Below are positions 1 to 8,659 of a DNA stretch of 37,143 nt, piece by piece. The position numbers and the translations under genes are program-made. Below the pieces are notes generated by a model. It saw only the letters and a program-made list of their open reading frames with translations, had not been told where the DNA came from and searched no databases. Positions within the stretch are counted from its first letter, which is position 1. The number at the start of each line of letters is the position of its first letter. The stretch lies in contig NZ_AOIV01000011.1 of NCBI RefSeq assembly GCF_000337095.1, forward strand, positions 132,283-169,425, in the 5' to 3' direction. The stretch comes from Halogeometricum pallidum JCM 14848. GTDB taxonomy: Archaea; Halobacteriota; Halobacteria; Halobacteriales; Haloferacaceae.

Positions 1-26
1 CCATCAGAGATGTGTATAAGAGACAG
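1..26 (+). other. Library adapter (Tn5 mosaic end) at contig terminus
   Basis: Bases 8-26 read AGATGTGTATAAGAGACAG, the 19-bp Tn5/Nextera mosaic end, perfectly conserved. The preceding CCATCAG matches the end of the old 454 adaptor A as used with transposon libraries. This is technical sequence, not genome. The biological sequence starts at base 27, and the gene there is cut by the contig end. Confidence 0.97.
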
Positions 27-2375
27 GCCGATGGGGTCGCGTTTCACGTCGTCTATCGCCCGCATCACGTTGGCGACGATACTCTCGAGCAGTTCGGTCG
101 GGAACTGCATCGCCGCGAGGACGAGGAAGAATATCTCGCGGAGGACGACGTTGACGAACCCGAACAGCCGAGAGACCGGCTTTTTGAACCGAGCGACTAT
201 CGCGAGGACGGTGTCGAACGGCTTGGCGAGTGCCTCTATCGTGACGAGGTCCCACACCTCGGTGAAGAGACCGCGGATGAACTTCCACGTGATACCCAGC
301 CGTTCGATCGCCCCCTCAATGCGCGCGCCTGCCTCCGCGACGACGCCCGACTCTGCCAGTTGCTGATAGATTTCGCGCCCGCCCGGGAGGAGCGTGATGA
401 ACCCGCGAATGAGGTTCTCTGCGGTCCTGGGGACTGTCTCTCCGGTGAACGGATTCTGCCCGAGGATGACCGTGAGGAGGTCGAACCCGGGCAACTCCGA
501 GTCGACGTGTTCGCTCAACCACCCGAGGAGAGCGTCCTTGATACGCGAGAACACCTCGGAGGCGACGGTCCACGCGAACGCTCCGACTTCGCTCACGAAG
601 TCGAAGACCTTCGTCGCCAGCGACCGGAGGTTGTCCGTGAGGTTCAGGATGTTCCGTGGTTGGATGGCTTCCCACGCGCTCGCGAACAGGCCTCCGAGCT
701 TCTTGAGAAGTCCTTTGAACGTCTCTATCTGCGTAGCCACCCACTCTGCGGTCTCCTCGACGGTCTCCCGTTCGCGCATCTGCTGAAGGTGTTCCTCCTT
801 CCCGATGTAGAGCAGGAAGTCTTCGAGAATCTCGGTCGGCGTCGCTTTCACCTCTTCGTCGCGAAGCGGGTCGTAACCGAGAACCTTCTTGACCAGCGAC
901 CAGAGTCCGCTGTCGCTCAGGAATCCCTCGGCGACACCTATCGCCGCCTCTTTGAGCAGTTCCATGACCTTGTCGAGCGCGCTCCCGACGAACGCCTTCA
1001 GTTCGAGGTACATCGGCCGGAACTTGTCGATGAGGATACCGAATATCTCCGACGGCTCCAGGAGACTCACCTCGTCCCACGCCTCCTCTAAGATGTTCCA
1101 GATTCGACTGAGCGAGAGGTCGGGTACGTTCTCTTCGAGCCACTCGAACGCGTCGTCGACGATACCGCGTTCCGAGAGCGCGTCGTAGACGTCGGCACCG
1201 AACGGCATCAGTTCGACGACCCCTTCGAACAGGTTCCGCGCGTTGAAATCGACGTCTTCGTCCGTGACGGGGTTGTAGCCGACGAGTACGGTCGCGAGTG
1301 TGTATCCCGGGACGCGCCGCGCGATGTCCTCCGCGTCGATACCGGGGAGGTCGTCGAGGCTCAATCGCTGGACGTGCGGGACGGAAACGCCCGCATCCGC
1401 GTCCTGTTGGACAACGTGCGTCGCCTCGTGCGCCATGAGTTCGAGGTCGTACGCCGACTCGCCGCGCCCGAGGAAGATGTGATTCCGGTGCGTGAAGGCG
1501 CGAGCGTGGAGACTCCGGGCGGCCGTCGTCGCCGCCGGATCGGTGTGGACGCGCACTCCGTCGAGTGTCGTTCCGAGCCTCGGCTCGATGCGGGCGCGAA
1601 CGCTCCGTGGGACGGGGTGGCCGACGCCGGCCCGACGAATCGTCGCGGCGGTCTTCGGCGTCACCGGTGCGGCCGCCGACCGCTCTCCCGTGAGTCGCGC
1701 CTGAACCGGTTCCGCTTCCTCCTCGTCCTCCGCCTCGACGACCTGCCGCGCGGTCTCGTCGCCGCGTCTGCTCACCGGAAGCGTCGAGACGACTGGCGCG
1801 GGTCGGTTCGCGGTGACTGCCGCCGCGACGGCGTCCGCTTCACGCTCGTACTGGTCGGTCGGTCGGCTCACCCGTAACTTCGGGAAGACGGCGAGGGAGT
1901 CCGACGTCGAGACGGGATTTACGGCGGGTTGGGTCGCGGATACCGGTCGCTCCGCTCGTTCACCTGACGCTGTGGTCGGTTCCGGGGACTCGTCCTCGCG
2001 TTCGTCTTCCACTCTGGACTCGCTCGGTTCGTCGCTCTCACGGGCGGCCGACTCGGTGGCCGAGTCAGATGCTCGCGCTCTCGGCGGTGATGGCCCGCGC
2101 GTCTCGGCACTCGACGTCACCGTCGGAACCGGCGGCTGCCCCGGTCGAACCGCGTCGAATCGACCGCGCCGGTGGAGCGACTGGACCGCTTGGTTGCCTG
2201 CGGTACGTTGCAGGCGGAGGAGCGTAGACGCGCGTACGCCCTCGCTGGAGCGGTCACCCTCGTCGCGACCGGCCGTCTCAGAGCGTCGGCGGGTGGGCGA
2301 CCCGTCGGTCGTCGATGTTCGAAGCCTCCGCTGGTCCCCCGCGACCGACTCTCGGTGGCTTCGTTCGGCGTTCAT
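27..2375 (-). CDS. eCIS core-domain (DUF4157) protein, 3' end missing
   Basis: The frame is open from ATG 2375 to the contig edge, giving 783 residues without a stop. Near residues 52-64 is the LQRTAGNQAV motif common at the N-terminus of eCIS-associated proteins. An acidic, Ser/Glu-rich linker follows. Around residues 166-185 comes the DUF4157 lead-in (LRVSRPTDQYEREAD). VRVHTD lies near 277 and the metalloprotease-like HEATHVVQQ at 316-324. The rest is long amphipathic helices containing a three-fold loop motif (GYNPVTDEDV, GYDPLRDEEV, GQNPFTGETV) spaced about 135-140 residues apart. It starts 6 nt after the ATPase stop, so it is co-transcribed with the injection-system genes. DUF4157 proteins are known as eCIS cargo or cargo-linked proteins; whether this one is an effector, a loading factor or an inactive peptidase is not visible. 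The C-terminal domain, which usually defines the activity, is lost. Confidence 0.88.
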
Positions 2376-2381
2376 GGCTAC

Positions 2382-4619
2382 TCACGTGAGGTCGTCTTCG
2401 TAGTCGGCGAACGTCTCGGGGGCGACCAGGGTCCCCGACTTCTGGAGTTCTCGGCGAACCGCTCTGACGACGTGCGGCATCCGCACGTCTTCGCCCGCCT
2501 CCGCGGCGACGAACGCCGCCGTCAGCGCCGCGTTCTTGATGCTACCGCCGGTCAACTCCAACCTCGACAGGAACTCGACGTCCAACTCGTGGACGGGCGT
2601 CGCCTCGGGGAACACGCCGCTCCAAATCGCCGCGCGCGCCGCCTCGTCCGGGCGCGGGAACTCGACGCTCAGGTGGATTCTTCGAGTAAAGGCCTCGTCG
2701 ATGTTGCGCTTGAAGTTGGTCGTGAGGATGACCACCCCATCGTAGGTTTCGACGCGCTGAAGCAAGTAGTTCACCTCGACGTTCGCGTACCGGTCGTGTG
2801 CGTCTTTGACCTCTGAGCGCTTGCCGAACAGCGCGTCTGCCTCGTCGAACAGCAGCACGGCGTCGCCCTTGCCCGCCTCGTCGAAGACGCGGGCGAGGTT
2901 CTTCTCCGTCTCGCCGATGTACTTGCTGACGACCGACGAGAGGTCGATACGGTAGAGGTCGAGTCCCGCCTCACGGGCGACGATGCTCGCCGCCATCGTC
3001 TTTCCGGTCCCGGACGGACCACTGAAGAGCGCCACGAGACCGTTACCCGTCGCATATCGATCGGCGAACCCCCAGTCGTCGTACACGGTTCCGCGGTGCG
3101 CGACGTGCGCGGCCACCTCGCGGAGTTGCGTCATCCGCTCGTCCGGGAGGACGATGTCGTCCCAGCCGTACGGTTGCGGGACCGACTCCGCGAGGTCCGA
3201 GAGCGAGCCGCCCGCTTGTCGCCGGCAGGCGTCATACAGCGCCGAGACGGTCGGATTCGCGGCGTCTGTCGACTGGCGAGCCGTCTCGACGGCGTCGCGG
3301 ATCCCACCGGGAGTAAGGCGGAACTTCGATGCGAGTGCGTCGACGTCCGTCTCGTCGACGTCGGTCTCACCGAGGGCCGACCGCCAGAGTCGACGGCGCG
3401 TCTCGGCGTTCGGAACGGAGAGCGGGAGCGCGACGAAGACGTGATTCGACGGCGGTGACCGCGGTTGCCAGTCGGCCTCACCCGAGAGAACGACCGGGCC
3501 GACGTAGTCGTCGACGGCGGTCACGAGTCGTTCCCGTCCGTCGACCGGTAGCGAGTCGAGGCCCCGAATCGAGAGCACGGCGTCTTGGAGGACGGCTTCC
3601 CGTCTGACCCGGTCGAGTACCGCAGTGATCTCCGGAGCATCGCCCGTCACTCGCGCCGCTTCCACGGCGAGGAGCGACCGGTCGTGAGAGCGAGCGACGG
3701 CCGTCGCCACCGTGTGTCTGCCGGACCCGCGGGGACCCCAGACGTAGGCCATCGGCGGACGAGGGTCGGTCGTTGCGCCGTCGCCGTCGGGGTTGTGACG
3801 ATTCGGACTCACCGAGAGCAGTCGAGCGATCGCGTCCCGCGAGTCATCGGTGAGACCGAGTGTCCGAACGAGATCGGCGTGATCGACGCCCGTCTCGTCG
3901 GGGTCGAAGCGTTCGACGACACCGTCGAGAGCCGCGTCAACGTCGTCACTGCCGAGGAGGTAATCGACGATTCGTTCGTCGACGGTCACCGGACGCGAGA
4001 GGAGCGAGGCGGCATCTCGGTCGTGGAGGCGAAGGAGTCGGTTGCGAACGAGCGGTCGTCCGTGCGCGAACGGTCGCCTGACAGCCGTCGGGTCCTCACC
4101 GTCCGACGACAGGAGCGTACAGACGAGGCCGACGGTGGGTCGCTTCGCGGTCACGTCGTCGTGGAGATACGAGTACAGCGTCTCGTACCTCTGGCCGAAC
4201 GCCGGTGCGAGTGCGACCAAGAGCGCGTCGACGTCGGTCCGCGAGAGGTCGAACCGGTCCGCGAGACGCGGGAGTCTGAGTTCCGTTCCCGCTTCGACCG
4301 TCAGTCTCGCTCTCGTCGCTATCGCGTCTGCACGCGCGGCGGCGGCGACGAGGAGTTCCGCGTCTCCCGCGGTATCGTGACCGTCCCCACTAGAGCGACC
4401 CCGTTCGGCCACGTCCGCCGGAAACAGCGAATCGGCCGTCTCGTCGGAGACGTACAGCCCCCTGAACTCGTCGACCGTACCGTCGTGAGACGCCCACCAC
4501 GCTTCCAGGTGATACCGGAGAAGCAGGTCGAGTCGGCCGAGTTCGTCGCGGAGGTGGTCGACGCTGTCGGTGTACGGGGCCGCACCGGCGAGATTGGAAC
4601 CCGACTGACTGTCAGTCAT
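2382..4619 (-). CDS. eCIS AAA+ ATPase (Pvc15/Afp15-like), tandem AAA
   Basis: The 745-residue protein has an N-terminal helical region (about 1-280) and then two AAA modules. The second module is complete: Walker A GPSGTGKT near residue 535, Walker B VLLFDEADALF near 593, a TTNFKRNIDEAFTRR sensor/arginine-finger segment, and a C-terminal lid. The first module (near 295) has GPRGSGRHT, in which the catalytic Walker A lysine is replaced by arginine, so it is probably non-hydrolysing. The CDC48-like second module is the usual ATPase of contractile injection systems, thought to aid cargo loading or assembly rather than to power contraction. It begins 6 nt after the second tube gene and ends 6 nt before the DUF4157 gene. 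That position, next to a DUF4157 protein, fits a cargo-handling role. Confidence 0.9.
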   Translation of the reverse strand: MTDSQSGSNLAGAAPYTDSVDHLRDELGRLDLLLRYHLEAWWASHDGTVDEFRGLYVSDETADSLFPADVAERGRSSGDGHDTAGDAELLVAAAARADAIATRARLTVEAGTELRLPRLADRFDLSRTDVDALLVALAPAFGQRYETLYSYLHDDVTAKRPTVGLVCTLLSSDGEDPTAVRRPFAHGRPLVRNRLLRLHDRDAASLLSRPVTVDERIVDYLLGSDDVDAALDGVVERFDPDETGVDHADLVRTLGLTDDSRDAIARLLSVSPNRHNPDGDGATTDPRPPMAYVWGPRGSGRHTVATAVARSHDRSLLAVEAARVTGDAPEITAVLDRVRREAVLQDAVLSIRGLDSLPVDGRERLVTAVDDYVGPVVLSGEADWQPRSPPSNHVFVALPLSVPNAETRRRLWRSALGETDVDETDVDALASKFRLTPGGIRDAVETARQSTDAANPTVSALYDACRRQAGGSLSDLAESVPQPYGWDDIVLPDERMTQLREVAAHVAHRGTVYDDWGFADRYATGNGLVALFSGPSGTGKTMAASIVAREAGLDLYRIDLSSVVSKYIGETEKNLARVFDEAGKGDAVLLFDEADALFGKRSEVKDAHDRYANVEVNYLLQRVETYDGVVILTTNFKRNIDEAFTRRIHLSVEFPRPDEAARAAIWSGVFPEATPVHELDVEFLSRLELTGGSIKNAALTAAFVAAEAGEDVRMPHVVRAVRRELQKSGTLVAPETFADYEDDLT

Positions 4620-4625
4620 CTGTGG

Positions 4626-5078
4626 TCACGTCGAGGGGAGTCCCTCGACTCTCTTGATACCGGCGTGGGTGAACTCGAGCGTCTCGAACGCGACGGCCGA
4701 CTGCTCTGCGTTGAACTCGGGGCCGGTCCACTTCACCGGGTAGGCGTCGAGGAACGACCACCCCCAGACGCGGTTGCCGGGTGCGTCCTGCAGATACACG
4801 TCGACTCGTTCCCGTCTGACGACGCCGTGCGTCGTGGCCCAGATCCAGTCCCAGAAGTCGACGTAGTCGGTTAGGCCGCGTTTCAACACGAGGTTCTGGT
4901 GTCCAAAGCGGGCCGGGAGTTTGTGCGTGTTGGTGTTTCGGCCGCCCTCCTCGACCTCTTCGGGTTGCATCTCCATCGACAGACCGCCGACGCTGGAGAA
5001 CCCGCCGACGACGACGCCGCCTATCTCGACGACGAACCGATGGGCGAGGAACGGGTCCGTCCGCTCGTCGTCCGCCAT
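4626..5078 (-). CDS. Second tail-tube family protein (gp19/Pvc5-like)
   Basis: This 150-residue protein belongs to the phage T4 gp19-like tube family. The N-terminus (HRFVVEIGGVVVGGFSSVGGL) is the characteristic first beta-hairpin, followed by NTNTHKLPARFGHQNLVLKRG and the WDWIWATT helix. The ending, AVAFETLEFTHAGIKRVEG, is also typical of the family. eCIS clusters usually carry two or three tube paralogues: one polymerises as the inner tube, and the others cap the tube or join it to the baseplate. This copy lies after the DUF6760 gene and before the ATPase, so it is more likely the baseplate-proximal adaptor than the main tube. Its ATG overlaps the DUF6760 stop by one base (TGATG). There are no Cys residues and the length is normal. 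Confidence 0.87.
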   Translation of the reverse strand: MADDERTDPFLAHRFVVEIGGVVVGGFSSVGGLSMEMQPEEVEEGGRNTNTHKLPARFGHQNLVLKRGLTDYVDFWDWIWATTHGVVRRERVDVYLQDAPGNRVWGWSFLDAYPVKWTGPEFNAEQSAVAFETLEFTHAGIKRVEGLPST

Positions 5079-5326
5079 CAGAGATCACCCAGGTCGAGCG
5101 ATTTTCCCGTGAGACTGTCCGACGACGGCCCGAACGGCGTCGGCGTCAAACTCCCTCTCTCCACGCCGGAGTCGGCGTTCATCCGCTCGTTGATGCGGCT
5201 TATCTCCTCGCACCACCGACGGCGCTCCCAGTGGGGAAGGTCGAGGACGTCGTCGTGCGACCAGTGGAAGTGGTACGCGACGAACGAGAGTTCCTCGTAC
5301 AACTGGTCGAGCGGATAACGCGTCAT
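5078..5326 (-). CDS. DUF6760-type small eCIS protein
   Basis: The 82-residue protein has a conserved helical core in its first 50 residues: MTRYPLDQLYEELSFVAYHF followed by HWSHDDVLDLPHWERRRWCE. A short disordered tail follows. I recognise this as the DUF6760 type, a small protein found between tube genes in many eCIS loci of actinobacteria, cyanobacteria and archaea. Its exact role is not established. By analogy with small phage proteins in this slot it could act in tube assembly or baseplate attachment, which is inference. The start is 2 nt beyond the stop of the preceding gene, and the stop overlaps the next ATG by one base, so translation is probably coupled on both sides. Confidence 0.8.
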   Translation of the reverse strand: MTRYPLDQLYEELSFVAYHFHWSHDDVLDLPHWERRRWCEEISRINERMNADSGVERGSLTPTPFGPSSDSLTGKSLDLGDL

Positions 5327-5328
5327 GG

Positions 5329-5784
5329 TTACGGATTTCCCGACGGCGAGGCGGTGCTCACCTCCTCGTCGTCGAAGGGGTCGTCCGGCGCGCCCGATTC
5401 GTTCGTGTCTACCGACGCCGGTCCGGCGTGGAGTTCGACTTCGTGTTCCTCACCGCACGACGGACAGACGGCGTCGGCAACGTCCGCGCCGCGGGTGTTT
5501 ATCCGGACGTAGAGTTCCTGCAGGTAGTCGAGGTCCGAGACGAAGAGGTTCTCGACGACGTTCGGCGTCACGTCGTCGATACCGCCGAGTCTGGTGACGA
5601 CGCGCGACAAGAGGATGATCGTCAGATACGACTCGTTCGACCGGACTCGTGGGTCCTTCAGCGGGAGAATCTCGTCGGCCGCCGTCGCGAGTCGCATGAC
5701 GCCGTCGCGGTGGAGCGTCCCATCGTCGTCGACGTATCCGCCCGGCAACGTGAACTCGAACTCGGTCTGGAGCATCCCGCTCAT
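5329..5784 (-). CDS. Tail assembly-type protein with a CPSCGEEH motif
   Basis: This 151-residue protein starts with LQTEFEFTLPGGYVDDDG, followed by RDGVMRLATAADEILPLKD and a long helical core (residues about 50-100). It then has CPSCGEEHEVEL near residue 108 and an acidic tail. The layout resembles the small gene between tube genes in many eCIS and myophage-like clusters, annotated as a tail assembly protein or chaperone. Only one Cys pair plus a nearby His is present, so any zinc site would need dimerisation or a partner. Its ATG overlaps the tube gene stop by 4 nt. The position right after the main tube favours a tube chaperone or length-control role, but this is not proven. The family assignment is moderate and rests on context and N-terminal pattern. 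Confidence 0.7.
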   Translation of the reverse strand: MSGMLQTEFEFTLPGGYVDDDGTLHRDGVMRLATAADEILPLKDPRVRSNESYLTIILLSRVVTRLGGIDDVTPNVVENLFVSDLDYLQELYVRINTRGADVADAVCPSCGEEHEVELHAGPASVDTNESGAPDDPFDDEEVSTASPSGNP

Positions 5785-6218
5785 GCGGTTCGCTCCATAC
5801 CTTCGTGGACGATTTCAATCGATTCGATGGCGACGTTGTTCTCGGTCGCGTTGAGGTCAGGGGCGTCGTACTGCCGCGGCCACGCGTTCGTGAACTCGTA
5901 CCGCGGGCCGGCGTTGCCCTCCTCGTCGAGGACGACGACGGCGATGTTACGCCGCGCGTCGTCGACCTGTCCGTCCGTCACCCCCTTGCGCCATTCGAAT
6001 AACTCCATCGAGTCGGTGACGCCCGTTTGGAGCGTGAGATTTCCGTAGGCGGTACGCCCGGCGAGTTTCCGGTTCGTCGCGGAGTCGTCGCCGTTTCGGT
6101 ACTCGACCAGTTCCGTCTGTACCTCGGGGATGGTCGCCTGGCTGAATCCGGCCTGCGTGATTCCGTCGATCTCGAGGAGGAACCGGAAGTTTCGGTACGG
6201 TCCGTGTCTGTCTGGCAT
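5781..6218 (-). CDS. Main tail-tube protein (gp19/Pvc1-like)
   Basis: This 145-residue T4 gp19-like tube protein starts YRNFRFLLEIDGITQAGFSQ. It continues with VEYRNGDDSATNRKLAGRT, LTLQTGVTDSMELFEWRKGV and the closing NVAIESIEIVHEGMER. This is the usual sequence profile of the inner tube of contractile injection particles, which polymerises inside the sheath and carries cargo. It directly follows the sheath gene, the order seen in nearly all such loci. A 101-bp gap separates it from the sheath stop. A purine-rich GGAG lies about 10 nt before ATG 6218, an unusually clear ribosome binding site for this window. Confidence 0.9.
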   Translation of the reverse strand: MPDRHGPYRNFRFLLEIDGITQAGFSQATIPEVQTELVEYRNGDDSATNRKLAGRTAYGNLTLQTGVTDSMELFEWRKGVTDGQVDDARRNIAVVVLDEEGNAGPRYEFTNAWPRQYDAPDLNATENNVAIESIEIVHEGMERTA

Positions 6219-6319
6219 GCGTAATTACTCCTGTGTTCGGTGGTCGCTGTCGTGTGCTGTGCGTCCGTCGTCTCGGTCGGTCGGTGTCGGCCGCTGGCGG
6301 GGACGAGAGTTTGCGGACA

Positions 6320-8596
6320 TCAGTTACCGGCGTCTCCCGTCCACTGCGCGATTCTGATGATGACGAACTCGGCGGGCTTCACCGGCGCGACGCCGACGAG
6401 AACTTTTAGACGGCCGTTGTCGATGTCGTCCTGTGTCATCGTCGTCCGGTCGCACTTGACGAAGAACGCCTCTTCCGGCGTCGTTCCTTGGAGTGCGCCA
6501 TCGCGCCACGTCGTCGTGAGAAAGCCGCTGATGCTCTGTCTGACGCGCGCCCACAACGCTTCGTCGTTCGGCTCGAAGACGACGTGTTGGGTGCCCTCGT
6601 CCAGCGACTCCTCGATGTAGAGCAAGAGTCGTCGGACGTTGACGTAGCGGTGGGCGGCGTCGCTGGACGACGTTCGCGCGCCCCAGACGCGGATGCCGCG
6701 TCCGGGGAAACTCCGGATGCAGTTGACGCCCTTCGGATTGAGCACGTCTTGGTCAGCCTTCGAGACGGCCTTCTGGAGGCCGAGCGTACCGCGGACGACT
6801 TCGTTCGCGGGCGCTTTGTAGACACCGCGTTCGGTGTCGGTTCGGGCGTAGATTCCGGCGACGTGTCCACCCGGCGGGACCAGCGTCTCCGCGTTCGTCG
6901 CCGGGTCAGCCACTCGAATCCACGGGTAGTAGAACGCCGCGTTCTTCGAATCAACCGGGGGTCGGAGTTTCGACGGTCGTTCGGCGCGTTCCGGCGCTTG
7001 GATGACCGCGAATCGGTCCCCCATTTTCTCGCAGTGGTCGACGACTTCGTTCGTCAGGTTGGCGACGGTCACTTCGTCCGGCGCGTTGACGATAGAGATG
7101 TCGTCGACTTCCTCGAACGCGGCGAGACCGGTCCGTTCGCCGGCCGTCTCTCGACCCTTGTAGTCCGACAACTGCGCTGGTCCGGCGGACCCGCCGTCGA
7201 GTCGGGCGACGACCGGAGCGTCGGGCGTGCCCGTCGCCGGGCGACCGTCGCCGAGACGGCGTAGCGTCACGAGGTTCGACGAACCGTTTATCACCTTCTC
7301 GTAGTAGTTACTGTGGTTCTCGTTCGTCGAGAGGTTGTCGTACACCTCTTCGACCGCCGGGTCGGGGACGGCGTCGTGTTCGGGGTCGGCACCGTGTTCG
7401 AACGCCACCTCGGCGTCGGCGTCGCTCCAGTAGCGGACGGTGAGTCGGAACGGGGCGTCGTCGCCGCCCGCCTGCACGCCCGTCACGTTGCCGACGACGA
7501 GGGCGACGTTGTTCCCCCACTGACCGGGCCCGACCGCCGTCGCTTCGGCGACCGGAGCGCCCTCTTCGGAGGGTACCGTCTCGGCTGGTTCGTCGTCGCG
7601 GGCGAGGTTTCCGACGAGGCGAACGACGACCTGTCCGTCGTCGAGTGCCGCGGTAATCGTCGCCTGTTTCGGACCGTCGTCGCCCGGAGTGAACCGGGCC
7701 GAGAGGTCCATGGCGTCACCCGGTGCCAGCGTCGTCGTCTCCCCCTCGCCGAAGTCGGTGGTTACCACGAACTCGTCGTCTTCCGTGTCCTGACCCGCCG
7801 CGACCGAGACGTCGTCCTCGGCGACGGTGACCGCGGCGTCACCGGTGTTTCGCAGCGTGACCGTCTGCGTCGCCGTCTCCTCGGCCTCGACCGACCCGAA
7901 GTCGACTCGCCACGGAGACGCGTCGAGTAGGCCGTCGCGGGCGGCACCCTCGAGTCGGACCGAGAGCGGTTCGTCGCCCGCATCGACTTCGAGCGTCGCG
8001 TTCTTCGCACCCGCGCTCTCGGGTTCGAACGTCACCGTGAGTTCCGTCGACTCACCCGGCGGCAACGTCGTCTCGCCTTCGAACTCGGCAGTGGGAACGA
8101 ACTCGGCGTCCTCGGTGTTCGTGCCGCCGGTGACTGACAGGTCCGCCGTGCTGAGGACGAGTTCTGTCCCGCCGACGTTCGTCACGGCGAGCGTCTCCGC
8201 CGCCGTCTCGCCGACGGGGACGAGTCCGAGTCCGAGTCTTCCGACGGTGCTCAACGTTCCAGGTGGGGGGTCTCCGCCCGCGCGGAGCGTGAACGCCGCC
8301 ATCTTCGCGTTCTTCGGCGTCACGCGGGCGACGTAACAGCGCTTCCCACCGTTCCGGAAGAACCCCTCGACGGCGTAAGCGAAGTACTTCGTCTGGAGCG
8401 CACCGCCCTTCCGGTAGAGGTCGAACCCCCCGTACGTTCGCTCGAACTCGGCGAAACTGTCGATGAGTCGAGGCTCCGTCGGCCCTCGTTCCGTCTCACC
8501 CAAGAAGCCGGCTGTGCTCGTACTCACTCCTTCGATGGGTCGGGAACCGATCTGTACCTCCTCTACGTACACGCCCGGCGCCAGATACTCGGGCAT
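6320..8596 (-). CDS. Contractile tail sheath with two inserted Ig-like domains
   Basis: The 758-residue protein begins with a canonical sheath N-terminus (YLAPGVYVEEVQIGSRPIEG, then GGKRCYVARV near residue 85). It ends with a canonical sheath C-terminus: APANEVVRGTLGLQKAVS, NPKGVNCIRSFPGRGIRVWG, VFEPNDEALWARVRQSIS, FFVKCDRTTMTQDDIDNGR and VGVAPVKPAEFVIIRIAQW. The C-terminal domain handshakes between subunits and drives contraction. Between residues about 112 and 332 are two roughly 105-residue repeats of the choice-of-anchor-D/ASH Ig-like type. Repeat 1 carries VPVGETAAETLAVTNVGGTE and repeat 2 VEAEETATQTVTLRNTGDAA. Each is followed by TTLPPGES- or TTLAPGDA- segments. They would project from the sheath surface. 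A TATA-like element 55-63 nt upstream suggests separate transcription of this abundant structural gene. Confidence 0.93.
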   Translation of the reverse strand: MPEYLAPGVYVEEVQIGSRPIEGVSTSTAGFLGETERGPTEPRLIDSFAEFERTYGGFDLYRKGGALQTKYFAYAVEGFFRNGGKRCYVARVTPKNAKMAAFTLRAGGDPPPGTLSTVGRLGLGLVPVGETAAETLAVTNVGGTELVLSTADLSVTGGTNTEDAEFVPTAEFEGETTLPPGESTELTVTFEPESAGAKNATLEVDAGDEPLSVRLEGAARDGLLDASPWRVDFGSVEAEETATQTVTLRNTGDAAVTVAEDDVSVAAGQDTEDDEFVVTTDFGEGETTTLAPGDAMDLSARFTPGDDGPKQATITAALDDGQVVVRLVGNLARDDEPAETVPSEEGAPVAEATAVGPGQWGNNVALVVGNVTGVQAGGDDAPFRLTVRYWSDADAEVAFEHGADPEHDAVPDPAVEEVYDNLSTNENHSNYYEKVINGSSNLVTLRRLGDGRPATGTPDAPVVARLDGGSAGPAQLSDYKGRETAGERTGLAAFEEVDDISIVNAPDEVTVANLTNEVVDHCEKMGDRFAVIQAPERAERPSKLRPPVDSKNAAFYYPWIRVADPATNAETLVPPGGHVAGIYARTDTERGVYKAPANEVVRGTLGLQKAVSKADQDVLNPKGVNCIRSFPGRGIRVWGARTSSSDAAHRYVNVRRLLLYIEESLDEGTQHVVFEPNDEALWARVRQSISGFLTTTWRDGALQGTTPEEAFFVKCDRTTMTQDDIDNGRLKVLVGVAPVKPAEFVIIRIAQWTGDAGN

Positions 8597-8650
8597 CTAG
8601 CACACGCTCCCGAACGGGTCGGCGTTCATACGAGCAAGACGAGAGTGAGC

Positions 8651-8659
8651 GATATAACC
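8651..8659 (-). promoter_or_regulatory. Putative TATA element of the sheath gene
   Basis: On the minus strand this reads GGTTATATC, an AT-rich box in GC-rich surroundings, about 55-63 nt before the sheath ATG at 8596. It overlaps the last codons of the upstream gene. A transcript from here would have a leader of roughly 30 nt. Confidence 0.45.
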
